Shown: piece by piece, positions 10,869-64,000 of the stretch | Layout of the letters: every line of letters starts with the position of its first letter | Numbering within the stretch: position 1 is the first letter of the stretch | Source: Allolobophora icterica | Taxonomy: Eukaryota > Annelida > Clitellata > Crassiclitellata > Lumbricidae | Assembly (NCBI GenBank): GCA_963556255.1 | Contig: OY744604.1 | Coordinates: forward strand, 28,943,099 to 29,007,098 | Reading direction: 5' to 3' | Length of the DNA: 64,000 bases | The notes under the pieces: model-generated | Seen by the model: only the letters and a program-made list of their open reading frames with translations | Told to the model about the DNA's origin: nothing | Databases searched by the model: none | Program-made: the position numbers and the translations under genes

Positions 10869-12098
10869 CCCATCAGTGCCTGACTTTTAAAAATCTTCTC
10901 AAAGTGTAAAAACGTTGTAAATGATGAGTTTGGACAATAGCATGCATGCACAATTTCTGCAGAAGTTTAGCTTCTGATGTTTTAGGAGCAAGTTTTTTAA
11001 GCGTTCCATTTTGGGGGATGTTACGCAAAAGTGGGTGCATAAACTATTACATGTTAATATGTACATGTTATTTCACTTATGACTGTTATTACAGCTAAGT
11101 TTAAAAACACACACAGTAGGCCTATATATATACTCAGAATCAAACTTGTAAAAATTGTCAAAATACACAACATACTTTGTGAGGAGGTAGCTTGTAAACT
11201 AAATTGACAACCACTGAACCACTCAATCCTAACTGGGGATCCGTGACACCAGCATTTTGGTATGGGTCTAATTGAATACAGTAGCCTAGTGGTGTATTCA
11301 ACGACCATGCTTTGTAACCATATCTAACAGTTTAGAAAAAGAAAGGCAAATTATTTTACAACTGATTATTTATTATATTTAAAAACTATATTTAATTATT
11401 ATTCATTTAAATTATATAACAACTACAGACAAAGAAAGGTGTGTGTTTTTTTAGCATTGTTTAGCACTACATCGCATAGCGAATCTGTTCTCTCTTTATC
11501 AGTGTATAATTTATGTTTATAATACTTGATTTATTATTAAATTCTGCATAAATTTAAGAGTTTGTGAATTTATATAATATTAACTCTAACTTATAGTGAT
11601 AATGCTGTTGTACAGACTGCCGTTAGTGCTTTTTAAAACAGCATTTTGATGCATTCACGATGGAGAATTATGTTTCTTGAACTTCACCCACTCTCTCATG
11701 CCTACTGTCCCCAAAAATGGGACAGTGACTTAATGACAAACTGCATATGTCATATTTATGAAAAATAAACCAGATGTAACAACTTATGCAATGTCATATA
11801 CCAACCTTTGTGAAACCACAAACAGTTCTGTTGTAATAAACGCAAATTAAATAATTTAATATTAGATCAGAAAAGTCCGCAATGTTTACTTTAGCTAAAA
11901 TAGGCCTTCGGTAAGGTAACAGCAGTTTTCAGCCGAAAAACTATTTTTGTGCGCATTTCCAGTCCAAAACAGATTGAGCAACATCTTGACATGATAATTA
12001 TTAGGGGCTTACATTTAATTGTTCTCCTAACGTATTATTATTTTAATGTGAATTTTTTATGTATTGTCCCATTTTGGGGGACGCTAGGCACTAACGGG
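10869..12098. mobile_element. Possible piggyBac-like non-coding TIR element
   Basis: The left end is TTAA|CCCATCAGTGCCTG (TTAA at 10865-10868). The right end is AGGCACTAACGGG at 12086-12098, whose reverse complement CCCGTTAGTGCCT matches the left end at 11 of 13 positions. Inner CCATTTTGGGGGA words occur near both ends, and TGTCCCCAAAAATGGGACA lies at about 11706. A CCC start with TTAA suits piggyBac, but the right flank reads TTTC rather than TTAA. No transposase frame was seen. Confidence 0.45.
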
Positions 12099-12234
12099 TT
12101 TCCGATAGACTTTCTAATGCATTACTTGGGTATTTACCTTATTATTATATAGCGTTTCAAGATATTTATGATAGAAATACATTGGTATCGTCGGCAAAGA
12201 TTATAAAATTAGGAATTTACGAGGAGTTCGAGAT

Positions 12235-12450
12235 ATGGTTTACGTATATCTCGCGTTGAAATAAATTCTCCTCCCGGGGAGAGTTTATTTCAACGAGGGA
12301 TGAAATATTCTCTCCCCCCGGAGACTTTGTTTCAGAATATAGTCTCCGGGGGGCGAATTTATTCTGAAACAGATCCGCCGGGGGGAGAATCTGTTTCGAA
12401 ATAGAGTCTCCGGGGGAGACTTTTATGGGGGAGACTCTGTCACGGGACAC
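12235..12450. repeat. Cluster of GC-rich palindromes (CTCCCCGGGGGAG type)
   Basis: A series of interlocking inverted repeats: TTGAAATAAA...CTCCCGGGGAGAG...TTTATTTCAA at about 12256-12293. Further units joining TATTCTCTCCCC, GTCTCCGGGGGG and GAATCTGTTTC in alternating orientation follow to about 12440. Each unit could form a stem of 10 or more bp with an AT-rich outer arm and a C/G-rich core. It is non-coding; function unknown. Confidence 0.7.
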
Positions 12451-12477
12451 CGGCCAACTGAATCAGAGACAGTTTAA

Positions 12478-12665
12478 ATCATTTACACTTTTCTCTTAAT
12501 ATATTGGAGATAATTTCTTTGTTACAGTGTAATAATAAATGAACTATATTTTCTTTAACTTCACAAGAAATACACAATCCATTATCAATTTTCTTCACTA
12601 AAACAAGTCTTTCATTAAGGTTAACTTTCCCCAATCTTAGTCTGGATATTTGCTATTCCTTTTTC
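12478..12665 (-). pseudogene. Non-LTR retrotransposon ORF2 C-terminal fragment (zinc-knuckle-like)
   Basis: The minus strand reads SRLRLGKVNLNERLVLVKK, then LCISCEVKENIVHLLLHC, ending at a stop. The pattern R.RLG...N, then C-x2-C-x7-H-x4-C, is the cysteine-histidine tail after the RT or RNase H region in many non-LTR retrotransposons. About 60 residues survive. No RT motifs remain next to it. Confidence 0.55.
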
Positions 12666-12990
12666 CTACTAAGATCCATGAATTTATTATTTGTGTCTGC
12701 TACAGGGCACATGCTCTTATAATGAATAGGCCTACCTTTGATATCACTATCATATTCCTTCTACCATTGAGATTATATGATATTTAATTATTGAAAATAC
12801 ATCTTGTAATTTTAAATAATCTGTGGAGTTACAGCGAAATCTTTAAAACATTTTTAAACCCTGTTTTTCATTATCAACTATCCATCCCACCTGCTGCATC
12901 AACTATTCCCAGTTCATTGGTCTGCATCACCTTCCGGTGAACAGATGGCAACAAGGTAGGCCTAATGGTTGTCAACACATCCAGATTTTG

Positions 12991-13236
12991 TTATGCCACT
13001 ATCATCTTTGTCACAGCAGTTTTGAAGCAGTTTTTCCAAGTCAGAGAACATATCTTCGCCGGAGAGTGCGCCATACTCTCGCTTGAACTCGGAGTCATAT
13101 AGCTTCTGGACTCGACTAACTGAGGGCAGAAAGCAGCCACACGGAAGTATTCATCGCCGTATTTCAGCAGCAAATCAGTCTTCAAACAGTGTAAGGCTGA
13201 TGATGCAGAGTGACCATGGTGGAGCAGGGCCAACAA
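12991..13236 (-). other. Possible coding remnant, family not recognised
   Basis: A minus-strand frame of 81 residues contains GHSASSALHCLKTDLLLKYG followed by DEYFRVAA. It reads like real protein rather than translated noise. The + strand sequence just downstream (13240-13340) is repeated at 19858-20460, so this may be part of an unclassified transposon. No catalytic motif is visible. Confidence 0.3.
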
Positions 13237-13239
13237 TGT

Positions 13240-13345
13240 CTGGAATCATGTTACGAAACTTCACAGCAGCAGCGTTGTCAGTGGAGTGGTTTTGGCAATC
13301 ATGACAGTGGTGGGAGAGGCACTATTCTTGGCTGCAACGTGACTT
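13240..13345. repeat. Interspersed repeat, uninterrupted copy
   Basis: This segment (containing ACAGCAGCAGCGTTGTCAG and GGCACTATTCTTGGCTGC) matches 19858-19906 plus 20402-20450. There the same sequence is split by a 479-bp MITE, so the copy here approximates the empty site. Confidence 0.75.
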
Positions 13346-13532
13346 CTTGAGTACATTACAATCCTGAATAATACAATATCTATTGCCAATCCATTGCATA
13401 TTTGTATAACATAAATATACTGTAATGTTACAATCAGACTTAATATGCTATACACGATACTCAACAGTGCACTCGCAAAGAGCAGAAGTTGCTATTCCGG
13501 TTAAGAAATAATTGTAATTCTAAAAACAACAG

Positions 13533-13669
<137 letters not shown>

Positions 13670-13699
13670 ATAATAGTAACAATAATCATCGAAGATAGC

Positions 13700-14491
13700 A
13701 ATAACAGCAGTCCCTCAGGGCTACTGAGGCAACCATGGTATGAAGTGTTAGCGACTGTATTTTCTTAGCCTCGGCATGCGAGGGCGGGTCCCGCCAGTTC
13801 TCTCACCCGCCGTCTCATCTACCCACCAACAGTGTATGTTCAGTGTACTCAATATGGCTGACTTGGCTAGGGGGTGCATGTGAAGCAGAATTCATGAATC
13901 AAAATTCTGCTCTACCATTTGAACCCTCGGCCTCTTGACTGACAATAATCATAAAACAGATCTTATACTAATAACATAAATAATAAAAATGAGGAAATAC
14001 GTTGAAAATATTGCAATTTCAGCACACAGCTGAAATATAACAACTCCTCTTCTCACCTCTTTACAACAATGTGCACTGAAGCACGACAACCAGTGTGCTT
14101 GTGCGGACGCTTAGTGTGTTGTGCTCGAGAATCAGTTTTGTGCTGACACCTCATATCGAGTCGGAAGAGGTTGACACGGCCTGAATGAGGATACATTTTG
14201 CTGACTCTCCACGTGATGTAACTAATGATCTGCAGTTCTCTCAGCCAAGCCCCCTTGCATAAAACAAGCCCATACTTAATTTTTTGTTTGCAGCGTTGCA
14301 TATTGACATGTCTGTTCCGCTAGACCTACTAATTAACTTTGTCTGATTACAATATACACAAGAACTGTTCCACATGAACAGACTTTTTCGTTGTTGGCCT
14401 TAAATTTTTGGCCTCTGTGTCACTAACTTTCTACATATTGCCTTATGCATCACCTCCACCAAGTATTGCTGAATATTATTATTAAATGTGT
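13700..14491. other. Intergenic sequence, nothing recognised
   Basis: Mixed-composition sequence with several short frames and no domain signal. It ends at the target duplication of the hAT starting at 14500. Confidence 0.5.
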
Positions 14492-15088
14492 AACCTGGCC
14501 AGAGCCATTTTAAGGAGTTTGGGGCCCTAGGCAGTAGGCACAATCAGCACAAAGCCCAGAAACCCTAACTAACATTGAACCCTATCTAATCTTAAACATA
14601 ACCCAATTTCCGCCTCGGTCTCTAAGTTTCAGATATAGAGTATAGCATTAATGCATTGCATGCGAATATGTGTCAATTTCTTAAATTTATTAATATAGTA
14701 GGCCTACTATTACTAAATTCATACTAACACAGCTAACAAAGCAATCATTGTACTACAAGTGTCAAATTAATGTTTAGTTTAACATACATTACAGATTCCA
14801 TTGTTAATTTGTTATACAAATTGAAAGTAGGATTGTCATGAGTAAATGTTTGATATACATGGATTGACAAGATTGTGACTTTGTCACGACATTTTCTTAC
14901 AAGCATCGCTTTCTTGTTCTGCTCTCTTTAAATATCATCGAAATTCAGACTCCAACACATATGATTACAATTATATGATCATGACACGGATTTCGTTAAG
15001 TTAAATAAGTTTACCAAGTTCGCAATCGACTCAGTACCGAGTACCGACATGCCGACATTTATTTATTCTACTAACTTCGAGAAATTGA

Positions 15089-15277
15089 TTACGCTTTTTG
15101 CCTTTTTGATAATTTAAAGTTTAGGGCCTCAATCGTTCTTACGAAGCTCTTCTTGATTAATTTAAATTTTGAGAAAGAACGTTGGCCCGTACAGTTTGTC
15201 ACCATCATACACAGAAACATTCTTATTGCAATTTCAACGTTTGGAAACGTTGATTCCAGATTGTCATTCTCTATCAT
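15089..15277 (-). pseudogene. hAT (ZMYM1-like) dimerisation domain fossil
   Basis: The minus-strand frame reads STFPNVEIAIRMFLCMMVTN, then C-T-G-Q-RSFSKFKLIKKS. This matches the C-terminal block of TTF-finger hAT transposases: a FPN helix, then NC...RSFSKLKLIK. Only about 60 residues survive. It belongs to the 14500-17587 element and is the same subfamily as 2051-2250. Confidence 0.75.
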
Positions 15278-15699
15278 AGCATAGGGCCTACATTATTGAC
15301 AAAGATGGCACTGAAGTTTTTGCAAATGACACTGACATAAAGTATTTTAGGTGTTCGCATTCTGAAATTAGTTCATATTGGTCAAAATCTTAAGGATAGA
15401 ACTTTGCAAGCTTTTCACTGTATTTGTTTATCTGTTCAGCATTCAAGTGAACCAGTGTGATTAAGAATGTGAATCTGATGTCTGATAGTTCGTTTAATAG
15501 GTCGTAGTTAGTGAAAAATGGCCAAAAATTGCAAATCGATTAATCTTGAAATACGGTGAAAATTGACAATCACAATCTGCATAACAAAAAGGGTAGAAAC
15601 CATCAAAATAACTTAACGCTATATACTGGAAATGAAGTAACAAGAGCAGTTTAGATTTCGCTAGGTTAAATAAGCTTGCCAAGTTCACTACCGTCTCAG

Positions 15700-17056
15700 C
15701 ATGGGCGCCCGCACGTTGGGGCAAGGGGGGGCACTTGCCCCCCCCTGGATTTTGAATCAAAATATGTAAAATTAGGTATATTATTAATTTTAAATAATTA
15801 AATTTAGTTATTCTGACATTTCGTTTACTTGCTTGGTGACTTATTCAAAGGTGCTCTTGTACATTGAAGTAAAGACACCGGATCATAAGTTAAACAACAT
15901 GACATTGATTAATTATAGCGTGTAATGACGGCCGTTTCGACCACGGCTCTGTTTAGAAGGCCGTGGTTTGACACTGCTGACCCGAGAAACCGGGGCATAA
16001 AGGCTGACCACATAGCGGGGAAAGTTAACTCGACATCTGGTCCTGATATTAGAGGTTCATAGGTTACGGGAAGTGACTGAGAGCACAAAGATATGCGTGT
16101 TTAAGCTGTTGGGGGAGAATATTTGCACATGTGTATACATGTATATATAGTAGGCCTACATCAATGAAATACATATTTGGGGTTGAAAACCAGTTGGGAT
16201 ATTTTGACACTTCAACAGACTGATATGCTGATAAGATAGGACAAGACAGTGGGAAGGGAGACAGCGTGGTGGCTTCGTTCTTTTTCTAACGTGTCTATTG
16301 GCTATTAGTGGCTAGTGGCCAGTCAAGGACCAGTATGACTCACACGACCTTGGATCGGGCGCACAGTTCTATTACATCTCCATGAATGGATCCAAGTGAC
16401 TACACTGGACCAATTACAGCATGAACCCAGAACCGTAGCACTTAGCAAGCCTACTGGAAGGGCAGATAAATTTATATAGGCGATACACTATATTCACCAT
16501 ACCGTTGACTTGTTACTTCAAAATTATTCTGCAACGGTAAAAGGCATTAATCTTTGCCGCAAGTCTCAGCATTGGAGGGTTCATAGACATAATTTGTGGA
16601 CACCATGCTCTGTGATATTACCAGTACATAAAGGCTACCAGCAACAGCAACATTTGTAGTGGTGAGTTACAATTTTGAATAATGCACATCTTGTATTCTA
16701 CAACATATGCATAATGCACGTGGTAAAAAAGTATACATTTTTGTGAATTATTGTCTACTATTATTATGCTGCAGTGTTGATTTTCAACTATTACACAAAT
16801 ATATTTAAATCCCTTCTCTTAGCACTCAAATTAGCAGGTTTCTTCCGTTTAGCTTTAGGCCTACAAAAGCTCTCTAGAAATTTGAAGTTTATCATTACGA
16901 CTTCTTACAAAGTATGCCCATTAACATTCGTCCATATTCTAATATGGGCCCTCATGGGTCCCACATGGAAATATGGGCAGGCCTTCTGCTCCCTTGAAAA
17001 TTTTTTGTACTACATGGTTGTGCCCCTCCCTGCAAAAATTTCTGCGGGCGCCCATG
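15700..17056. mobile_element. Nested hAT-type element with GGGCGCCCGC ends
   Basis: Perfect 14-bp TIRs CATGGGCGCCCGCA at 15700 and inverted at 17056, with a perfect 8-bp target duplication CGTCTCAG (15692-15699 and 17057-17064). Runs of C next to the left end (GCACTTGCCCCCCC) are answered by GTGCCCCTCCCTGC near the right end. No transposase remnant was recognised. The 124-codon frame at 16774-17148 crosses the right border and is fortuitous. Confidence 0.88.
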
Positions 17057-17595
17057 CGTCTCAGTATCGAGTACCGACATGCCGACATTTATTTATTCTA
17101 TTAACTGTGAGAAATTTGATTAAGCTTTTTGCCTTTTTTATAATTTAAATTTGAAACAATTTAAACATGACCAGAATAGGCCTATAGGATTGAGAGAGAT
17201 TTAGCATTAAATATTATTATCAACTTATCAAGACATAAGAAATTCCCTGAAAAGCGTTGTAAAAAGCAGACAAATGAAAACAAACAAAATATACAGCAAG
17301 CTATGCGCCATCGCCGCCATGCGTTAAAATGATGATTTTATTTCAGTCAAACTTCTATACCGACTTCACTTGTTATCAATAATTATATTTAACTAACAAT
17401 GCAGACCGCAGAAGACGTTTGCTTAAAAATGTGTAATTGTTCTTACTTTGCTTTGCAGAATTGTTAGGCCTACTTGTTAGAACGGAGCTAATAATATTGT
17501 TATTCTGTTTCTGGACCGCAGCGGGGCCCTCTGTTGTGAGGGGCCCTAGGCACATGCCTCACGTGCCTAGACCATAAAACGGCACTGAACCTGGC

Positions 17596-18121
17596 TAATA
17601 TTTGTTAATTCCAGTTAAGGTCAGTGTTGACATTAAGGTCAAAGTTAGGGTTAGCATTAGCTCCACTATGTATTGCAAATGAAAATCTCCAAAAGGCCAC
17701 ATCAGTTAGACCAGCTATTACGGTCCGTGGCGCCCATTTGAAAAGACCAGTGGTGGTGCGGCATCTCTCTGATAAATTGATTGAAATACAGTGTTAAGTA
17801 CTACTTAAATAGTAAATATTTAAATAGTATTTCAATAGTTTCTGACTTTTGACGCCAGTATTTAAAATAGTCATGTAAAAATCCTATTGAAATAATACTG
17901 ATATGGTATGCGCCTTTTTGTCAAGTTATAAACTGTTTTCTATAACCCAATACTGAATCAACTACTATAATTTACTAATCCCATCCTATTCATTTTATTT
18001 AGTTTTGTTGTGGTATTCTTTTGTTCTATTAATGTTAATTTTATTATTGTGATTACTATTATTAGTGTTGCTTTTGATGCTATCTACTATTCTCACCAAT
18101 ATCACAGTCATTGTGACTGAT
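17596..18121. other. Intergenic sequence, nothing recognised
   Basis: AT-rich, with repeated AAATAGTATTT-like words at about 17800-17850. No coding or structural signal was seen. Confidence 0.5.
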
Positions 18122-18130
18122 TGTACTAAC

Positions 18131-18848
18131 AATTGAAGGGCTTGCAGCAATAACCAGGTATGTCGGATTTTTTTAGTTTTGGGAAAATGGCTTCAAAGAT
18201 TTGACACTTCAAATCGTTGTATCTAAGCCATTTTACGAGATATTGACAAGCTCTTTTGAAGCACCATGTGAGTTATTACTGTCTTTCACGAAATTGTTAC
18301 ATAATGCAATGCAAAAGACAACATTAATGTTTTTTCACAACATTTTGCTTCATACCTGGTTACTGACACTCAATAACCCAGTATGAAGTAAAAATCGTCT
18401 GCTGTTAGTCGACATACCTTATTCTTGCACCAAATGGTGACTAGCACACAGTACAAATTAATCGTGCAATAAGAAGGTAAGTCATCATAACTACATTACA
18501 GTCAGAAAAAATGACGCAAAATCAGTGAATTGTAGAGTAAGTAAGAGACAATAACCGGATATGTCAAATAACCTGATTATTGCACCGGTTTTAATACAAA
18601 GATTACAAGAAAAAACGACAATTTTTGTTATCATACCGGGTTATTGCATTGGAGTAATGCTGCCGGCTGCTAAATACCATATGTCGACAAACTGTTTTAT
18701 CCAAAAGCCAATTCAAAAATAATCAGATTTGCATCAAATTTGCAGGGTATATAGGCCTAGAATACAATATTCCAAGCACGCTGGCATACTTTTTCACATA
18801 AACCAGGTATGTCGACATACCTGGTTATTGAGGCAAGCACTTCAATTA
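18131..18848. mobile_element. TIR element with multiple internal copies of its end motif
   Basis: Left end AATTGAAGGGCTTGC, then AATAACCAGGTATGTCG; the right end is the inverted equivalent (CGACATACCTGGTTATTG, then GCAAGCACTTCAATT). A 9-bp target duplication TGTACTAAC flanks it (18122-18130 and 18849-18857). The word ATACCTGGTTATTG and close variants recur inside at about 18352, 18410, 18552, 18572 and 18632 in both orientations. A 9-bp duplication suggests Mutator-like mobilisation. No transposase was seen. Confidence 0.8.
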
Positions 18849-18857
18849 TGTACTAAC

Positions 18858-19857
18858 TATTGATGTGAATAAATTGTTTACATAGGACGGTCTATTACCA
18901 GCCACTACAGCCACTATTATCTTATACAATAGGAGGACTCGATAAGTTCACCTGAGCTTCCCCCCTATTGAGTTGTTTAATGGGACGGGGTCGTCCAATG
19001 AACATAGGTTATATCACTCATAATCAAATCTCAGAAGTGTAGGAGATTTAGGTATTAGTAGCTCTCCTTACATCTACTTTTTATCCTTGACCTCCTAGAG
19101 CTCGTTGGGTGATCCGGTGTCCCGATAAGATAAACCTTGACGCGGCAAATTGGTTTAGTTCCTCAGTGATAATTTTTCAACTGTTTTTTTAAAAATCAAA
19201 ATAGACTATAATTGCACATTATCAGATAGTTTTAAAATGTAAAAAATAACTGTAAAATCGTCAATTTATCAATAAAGTGTGTCTTGTCTTGTCACTATTT
19301 ATTAAAAAGTTAAGTCAAGCACCAGTGTCAAAAAATAAATCTAAAAATTAACTTCTATAATTTCTTTCTTGTTAATATTAACTTTTGGCTCTATGGCTAA
19401 AGCTTCTACTATGGAATACGACTAGTTGCAGCTTCAAAGCAGCTAATGCTGCATTTGATACAGTTGCACAGATTTAGCGGTCTCTAGGGCCAATAGAAAA
19501 TGTGTTAAGTCATGTATATACCCTGAAACCAGCTTCGTCGCGAACTTCGGCTATCCGTACCTTAAACGTGCCATCGCTGTTTTGCGTTAGATATGTATAG
19601 CCTTCCGGTAACAAGGGAAAACTTGACATTTTCTTGATTGAATGACTGAACATAAATGAAAACTGCGCCTGGAATGAAAGTACTGTATCTGTCTATTTTA
19701 GCATGACCTATATACAGCCAATTATGAGGTGCATGCTTATCACGACTCCGCCTATCTGTTGTACTAGTCTTGGATCGGGCTCACTCTAAAATGTATCCTG
19801 CACAACGATTTTGATTAACAGCGACTATCGATTGATGCCTAGATATAATAAGTTACA
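18858..19857. other. Intergenic sequence, nothing recognised
   Basis: No open frame with domain content and no convincing repeat boundaries. The sequence resembles other inter-transposon spacers in the left third of the window. Confidence 0.5.
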
Positions 19858-19914
19858 TGTCACGAAATTTCACAGCAGCAGCGTTGTCAGTGGAGTGATT
19901 GTGGCAATGGTCCA

Positions 19915-20393
19915 CAGTGATGGGCAATAAACTATTTTTTTTAGTTAAACTAAAACTATTTTCCAACTAAAAAATAGTTTAACTAATGTTGGCAACTTTT
20001 ACGACAAACAATTTCAGAATGGCAGAGGTTTAGTGAACTGTAATAATGCAGAGCTTCAATGACAATTTCACCTTCGAACTATGCAATGAGGCATGTTCTG
20101 GCATACAGTTACAGGCGTATTGTAAGTAGTGTATGAATTTGCCATAATGCCAAAAACCATGCAGTGTTAATCAATAAGTTTCGCGTTGAGTTGTTGAAAG
20201 TGTTCAATGTTAAAGTGGAAAGATAGTTGCGAATTGCTGATTTTTTAAGTTAAACTTTTAGTTAGCAACTTAATTTTTTTAGTTAAACTATGGTTTTAAC
20301 TAAACTATTTTTTTAGTTAAACTTCATCCTTAACGAAACAAAATTCGATAAACTAAAAGTTAGCAACTTTTTAGTTAACTATTGCCATCACTG
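19915..20393. mobile_element. hAT-type MITE inserted in an older repeat
   Basis: 479 bp with ends CAGTGATGGGCAATA and inverted TATTGCCATCACTG. The flanking 8-mers ATGGTCCA (19907-19914) and ATGATCTA (20394-20401) match at 6 of 8 positions, as in an aged target duplication. The flanks join into the repeat seen uninterrupted at 13240-13345. Inside are many TTTAGTTAAACTA words in both orientations. It is non-coding. Confidence 0.75.
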
Positions 20394-20842
20394 ATGATCT
20401 ATATCATGACAGTGGTGGGATAGGCACTATTCTTGGCTGCGCTGTGACTTCTTCGCGATAAAAACATCCGAAACATTACCATAGAAACCTTATTGCTATT
20501 GCTGGTCAGCTGATGGAGGACGTCATTGCATCTGCCGACTGCATAGGAACAGATCTGATTTAAACAGTGACGTCATAAACAATACAAAAACATTAATCTT
20601 AATTTCGTTCACAGCTAAAATACGTTGCAGCTAAATCGAATTTAACGGATCCATTTTGGATACTCATATGTCGGCGTTAATTCATTGACGTTGTTTTCAC
20701 GCTAAGATTTTGTTATGTCAGGCCTTTCAAGCAGTCGTGGTATGATTTAGGCGTTTTCTTGTGCAGTCACACGATAATCTGTTACGCAAACGGCTGTTTA
20801 CAGTCTGGATTCTGGATTGTCTACGACAGTTATTTCAACGCA

Positions 20843-63475
<42,633 letters not shown>

Positions 63476-64000
63476 GTCAGTCTTTGCATACTATATAGTT
63501 GTCTTTATGCAGGAGCTTTCCTCATCTGACGCAAGTTTTAGGCATACTGGTCAAACTATACGACTCCCTTGTCAGTTTTCATCATTAAAAACTGAAAAGT
63601 GTCATGAACTAACAGAAAAATACAGCATGATATTCACAACTTTACATGACAGGATAAGACAGCTAATGATTTCTAATCCTATCAAATGACTTGTAAAAGA
63701 AAAGTTTAAATCAATTGGAGAAGCCAGGTTGAAAACTGACATTTTAAGAAAAACCATAAACCAGGCAACTCTGGGTATGCCAGCTGAAGGAGATGACAGA
63801 CACTTAACACAGAGGAGTATTTCACTTGAACTATAATATTTGCATTACATGGGTATGAGAAGTGACTTATATTCACTGTTAGGTCAAGCGACAGACACTC
63901 AGTCAAAAACAGTGACAAATACATCCCGGTTTATTTGCTAGTGCACTTAATGAATTGCGGACGAGAGTCAACTTATTCTAAATACTTAACTAAAGCCAAG
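63476..64000. other. Start of the intron after exon 12, partly open reading frame
   Basis: The frame of exon 12 stays open to 63687 with MQELSSSDASFRHTGQTIRL and later EKCHELTEKYSMIFTTL. After a stop, 63688-63840 reads KSIGEARLKTDILRKTINQA. It does not resemble the ABCA linker and may be a decayed repeat-encoded protein. Confidence 0.35.

Larger units (their letters stand above)
14500..17587 (-). mobile_element. hAT DNA transposon carrying a nested hAT
   Basis: The left end is CAGAGCCATTTTAAGG. The right end read outward-in is CAGTGCCGTTTTATGG, 13 of 16 identical. The 8-bp target duplication AACCTGGC is perfect (14492-14499 and 17588-17595). GGGGCCCTAGGC words lie just inside both ends. It contains a hAT dimerisation fossil on the minus strand (15089-15277) and is interrupted by the 1357-bp hAT at 15700-17056. 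A block at about 14990-15125 is repeated in direct orientation across that insertion (15650-15699 plus 17065-17150). Confidence 0.85.

Overview
The window looks like nuclear DNA from a marine deuterostome invertebrate, most likely an echinoderm or close relative. The grounds are large introns, dense microsatellites, many CR1/L2-like and hAT elements, and the palindromic word TAGGCCTA recurring throughout. The species cannot be fixed from sequence alone. No prokaryotic gene structure, rRNA gene or intact tRNA gene was seen.

The only host gene recognised is the 5' half of a full-size ABC transporter of the ABCA3-like group on the + strand. Twelve exons with compatible splice phases lie between 24187 and 63475, and a plausible first coding exon sits at 20843-20886. 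Together they give about 797 residues: a short N-terminus, TM1, part of the extracellular loop, TM2-TM6, and a complete first nucleotide-binding domain (Walker A, Q-loop, LSGGQ, Walker B, H-loop) with its C-terminal extension. The second half of the protein must lie right of the window. A segment of the extracellular loop between exons 2 and 3 is not accounted for.

The remaining sequence is mostly transposon. Left flank (1-20800): a foldback element with long inverted arms (297-6590) carries a hAT inserted in one arm and a CR1-like retrotransposon in the other. It is followed by a degenerate tandem array with two related hAT-type MITEs (one composite), a piggyBac-like element, a palindrome cluster, a nested pair of hATs (14500-17587) and a motif-rich TIR element (18131-18848). 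Introns: a BED/DUF659 hAT (25491-28001), several CR1/L2 and RTE 3' ends, a 1.48 kb tandem duplication (32748-35710), a pogo-like element (52739-54332), an uncharacterised TIR element with 8-bp target duplications (55431-57693), and three hATs, one nested inside another (58945-62167).

The most notable object lies in ABCA intron 3. A 3.76 kb transposon (39411-43166) has perfect 33-bp terminal inverted repeats and an 8-bp target duplication. It carries a three-exon THAP-domain gene that begins about 100 bp from its left end. This is the layout of a P-element-like transposon, but no catalytic transposase region was seen: the reading frame keeps the THAP DNA-binding domain, a DHSY motif and a basic C-terminus, then stops. 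The architecture recalls truncated P repressors. One frameshift in exon 2 means this copy may be inactive.
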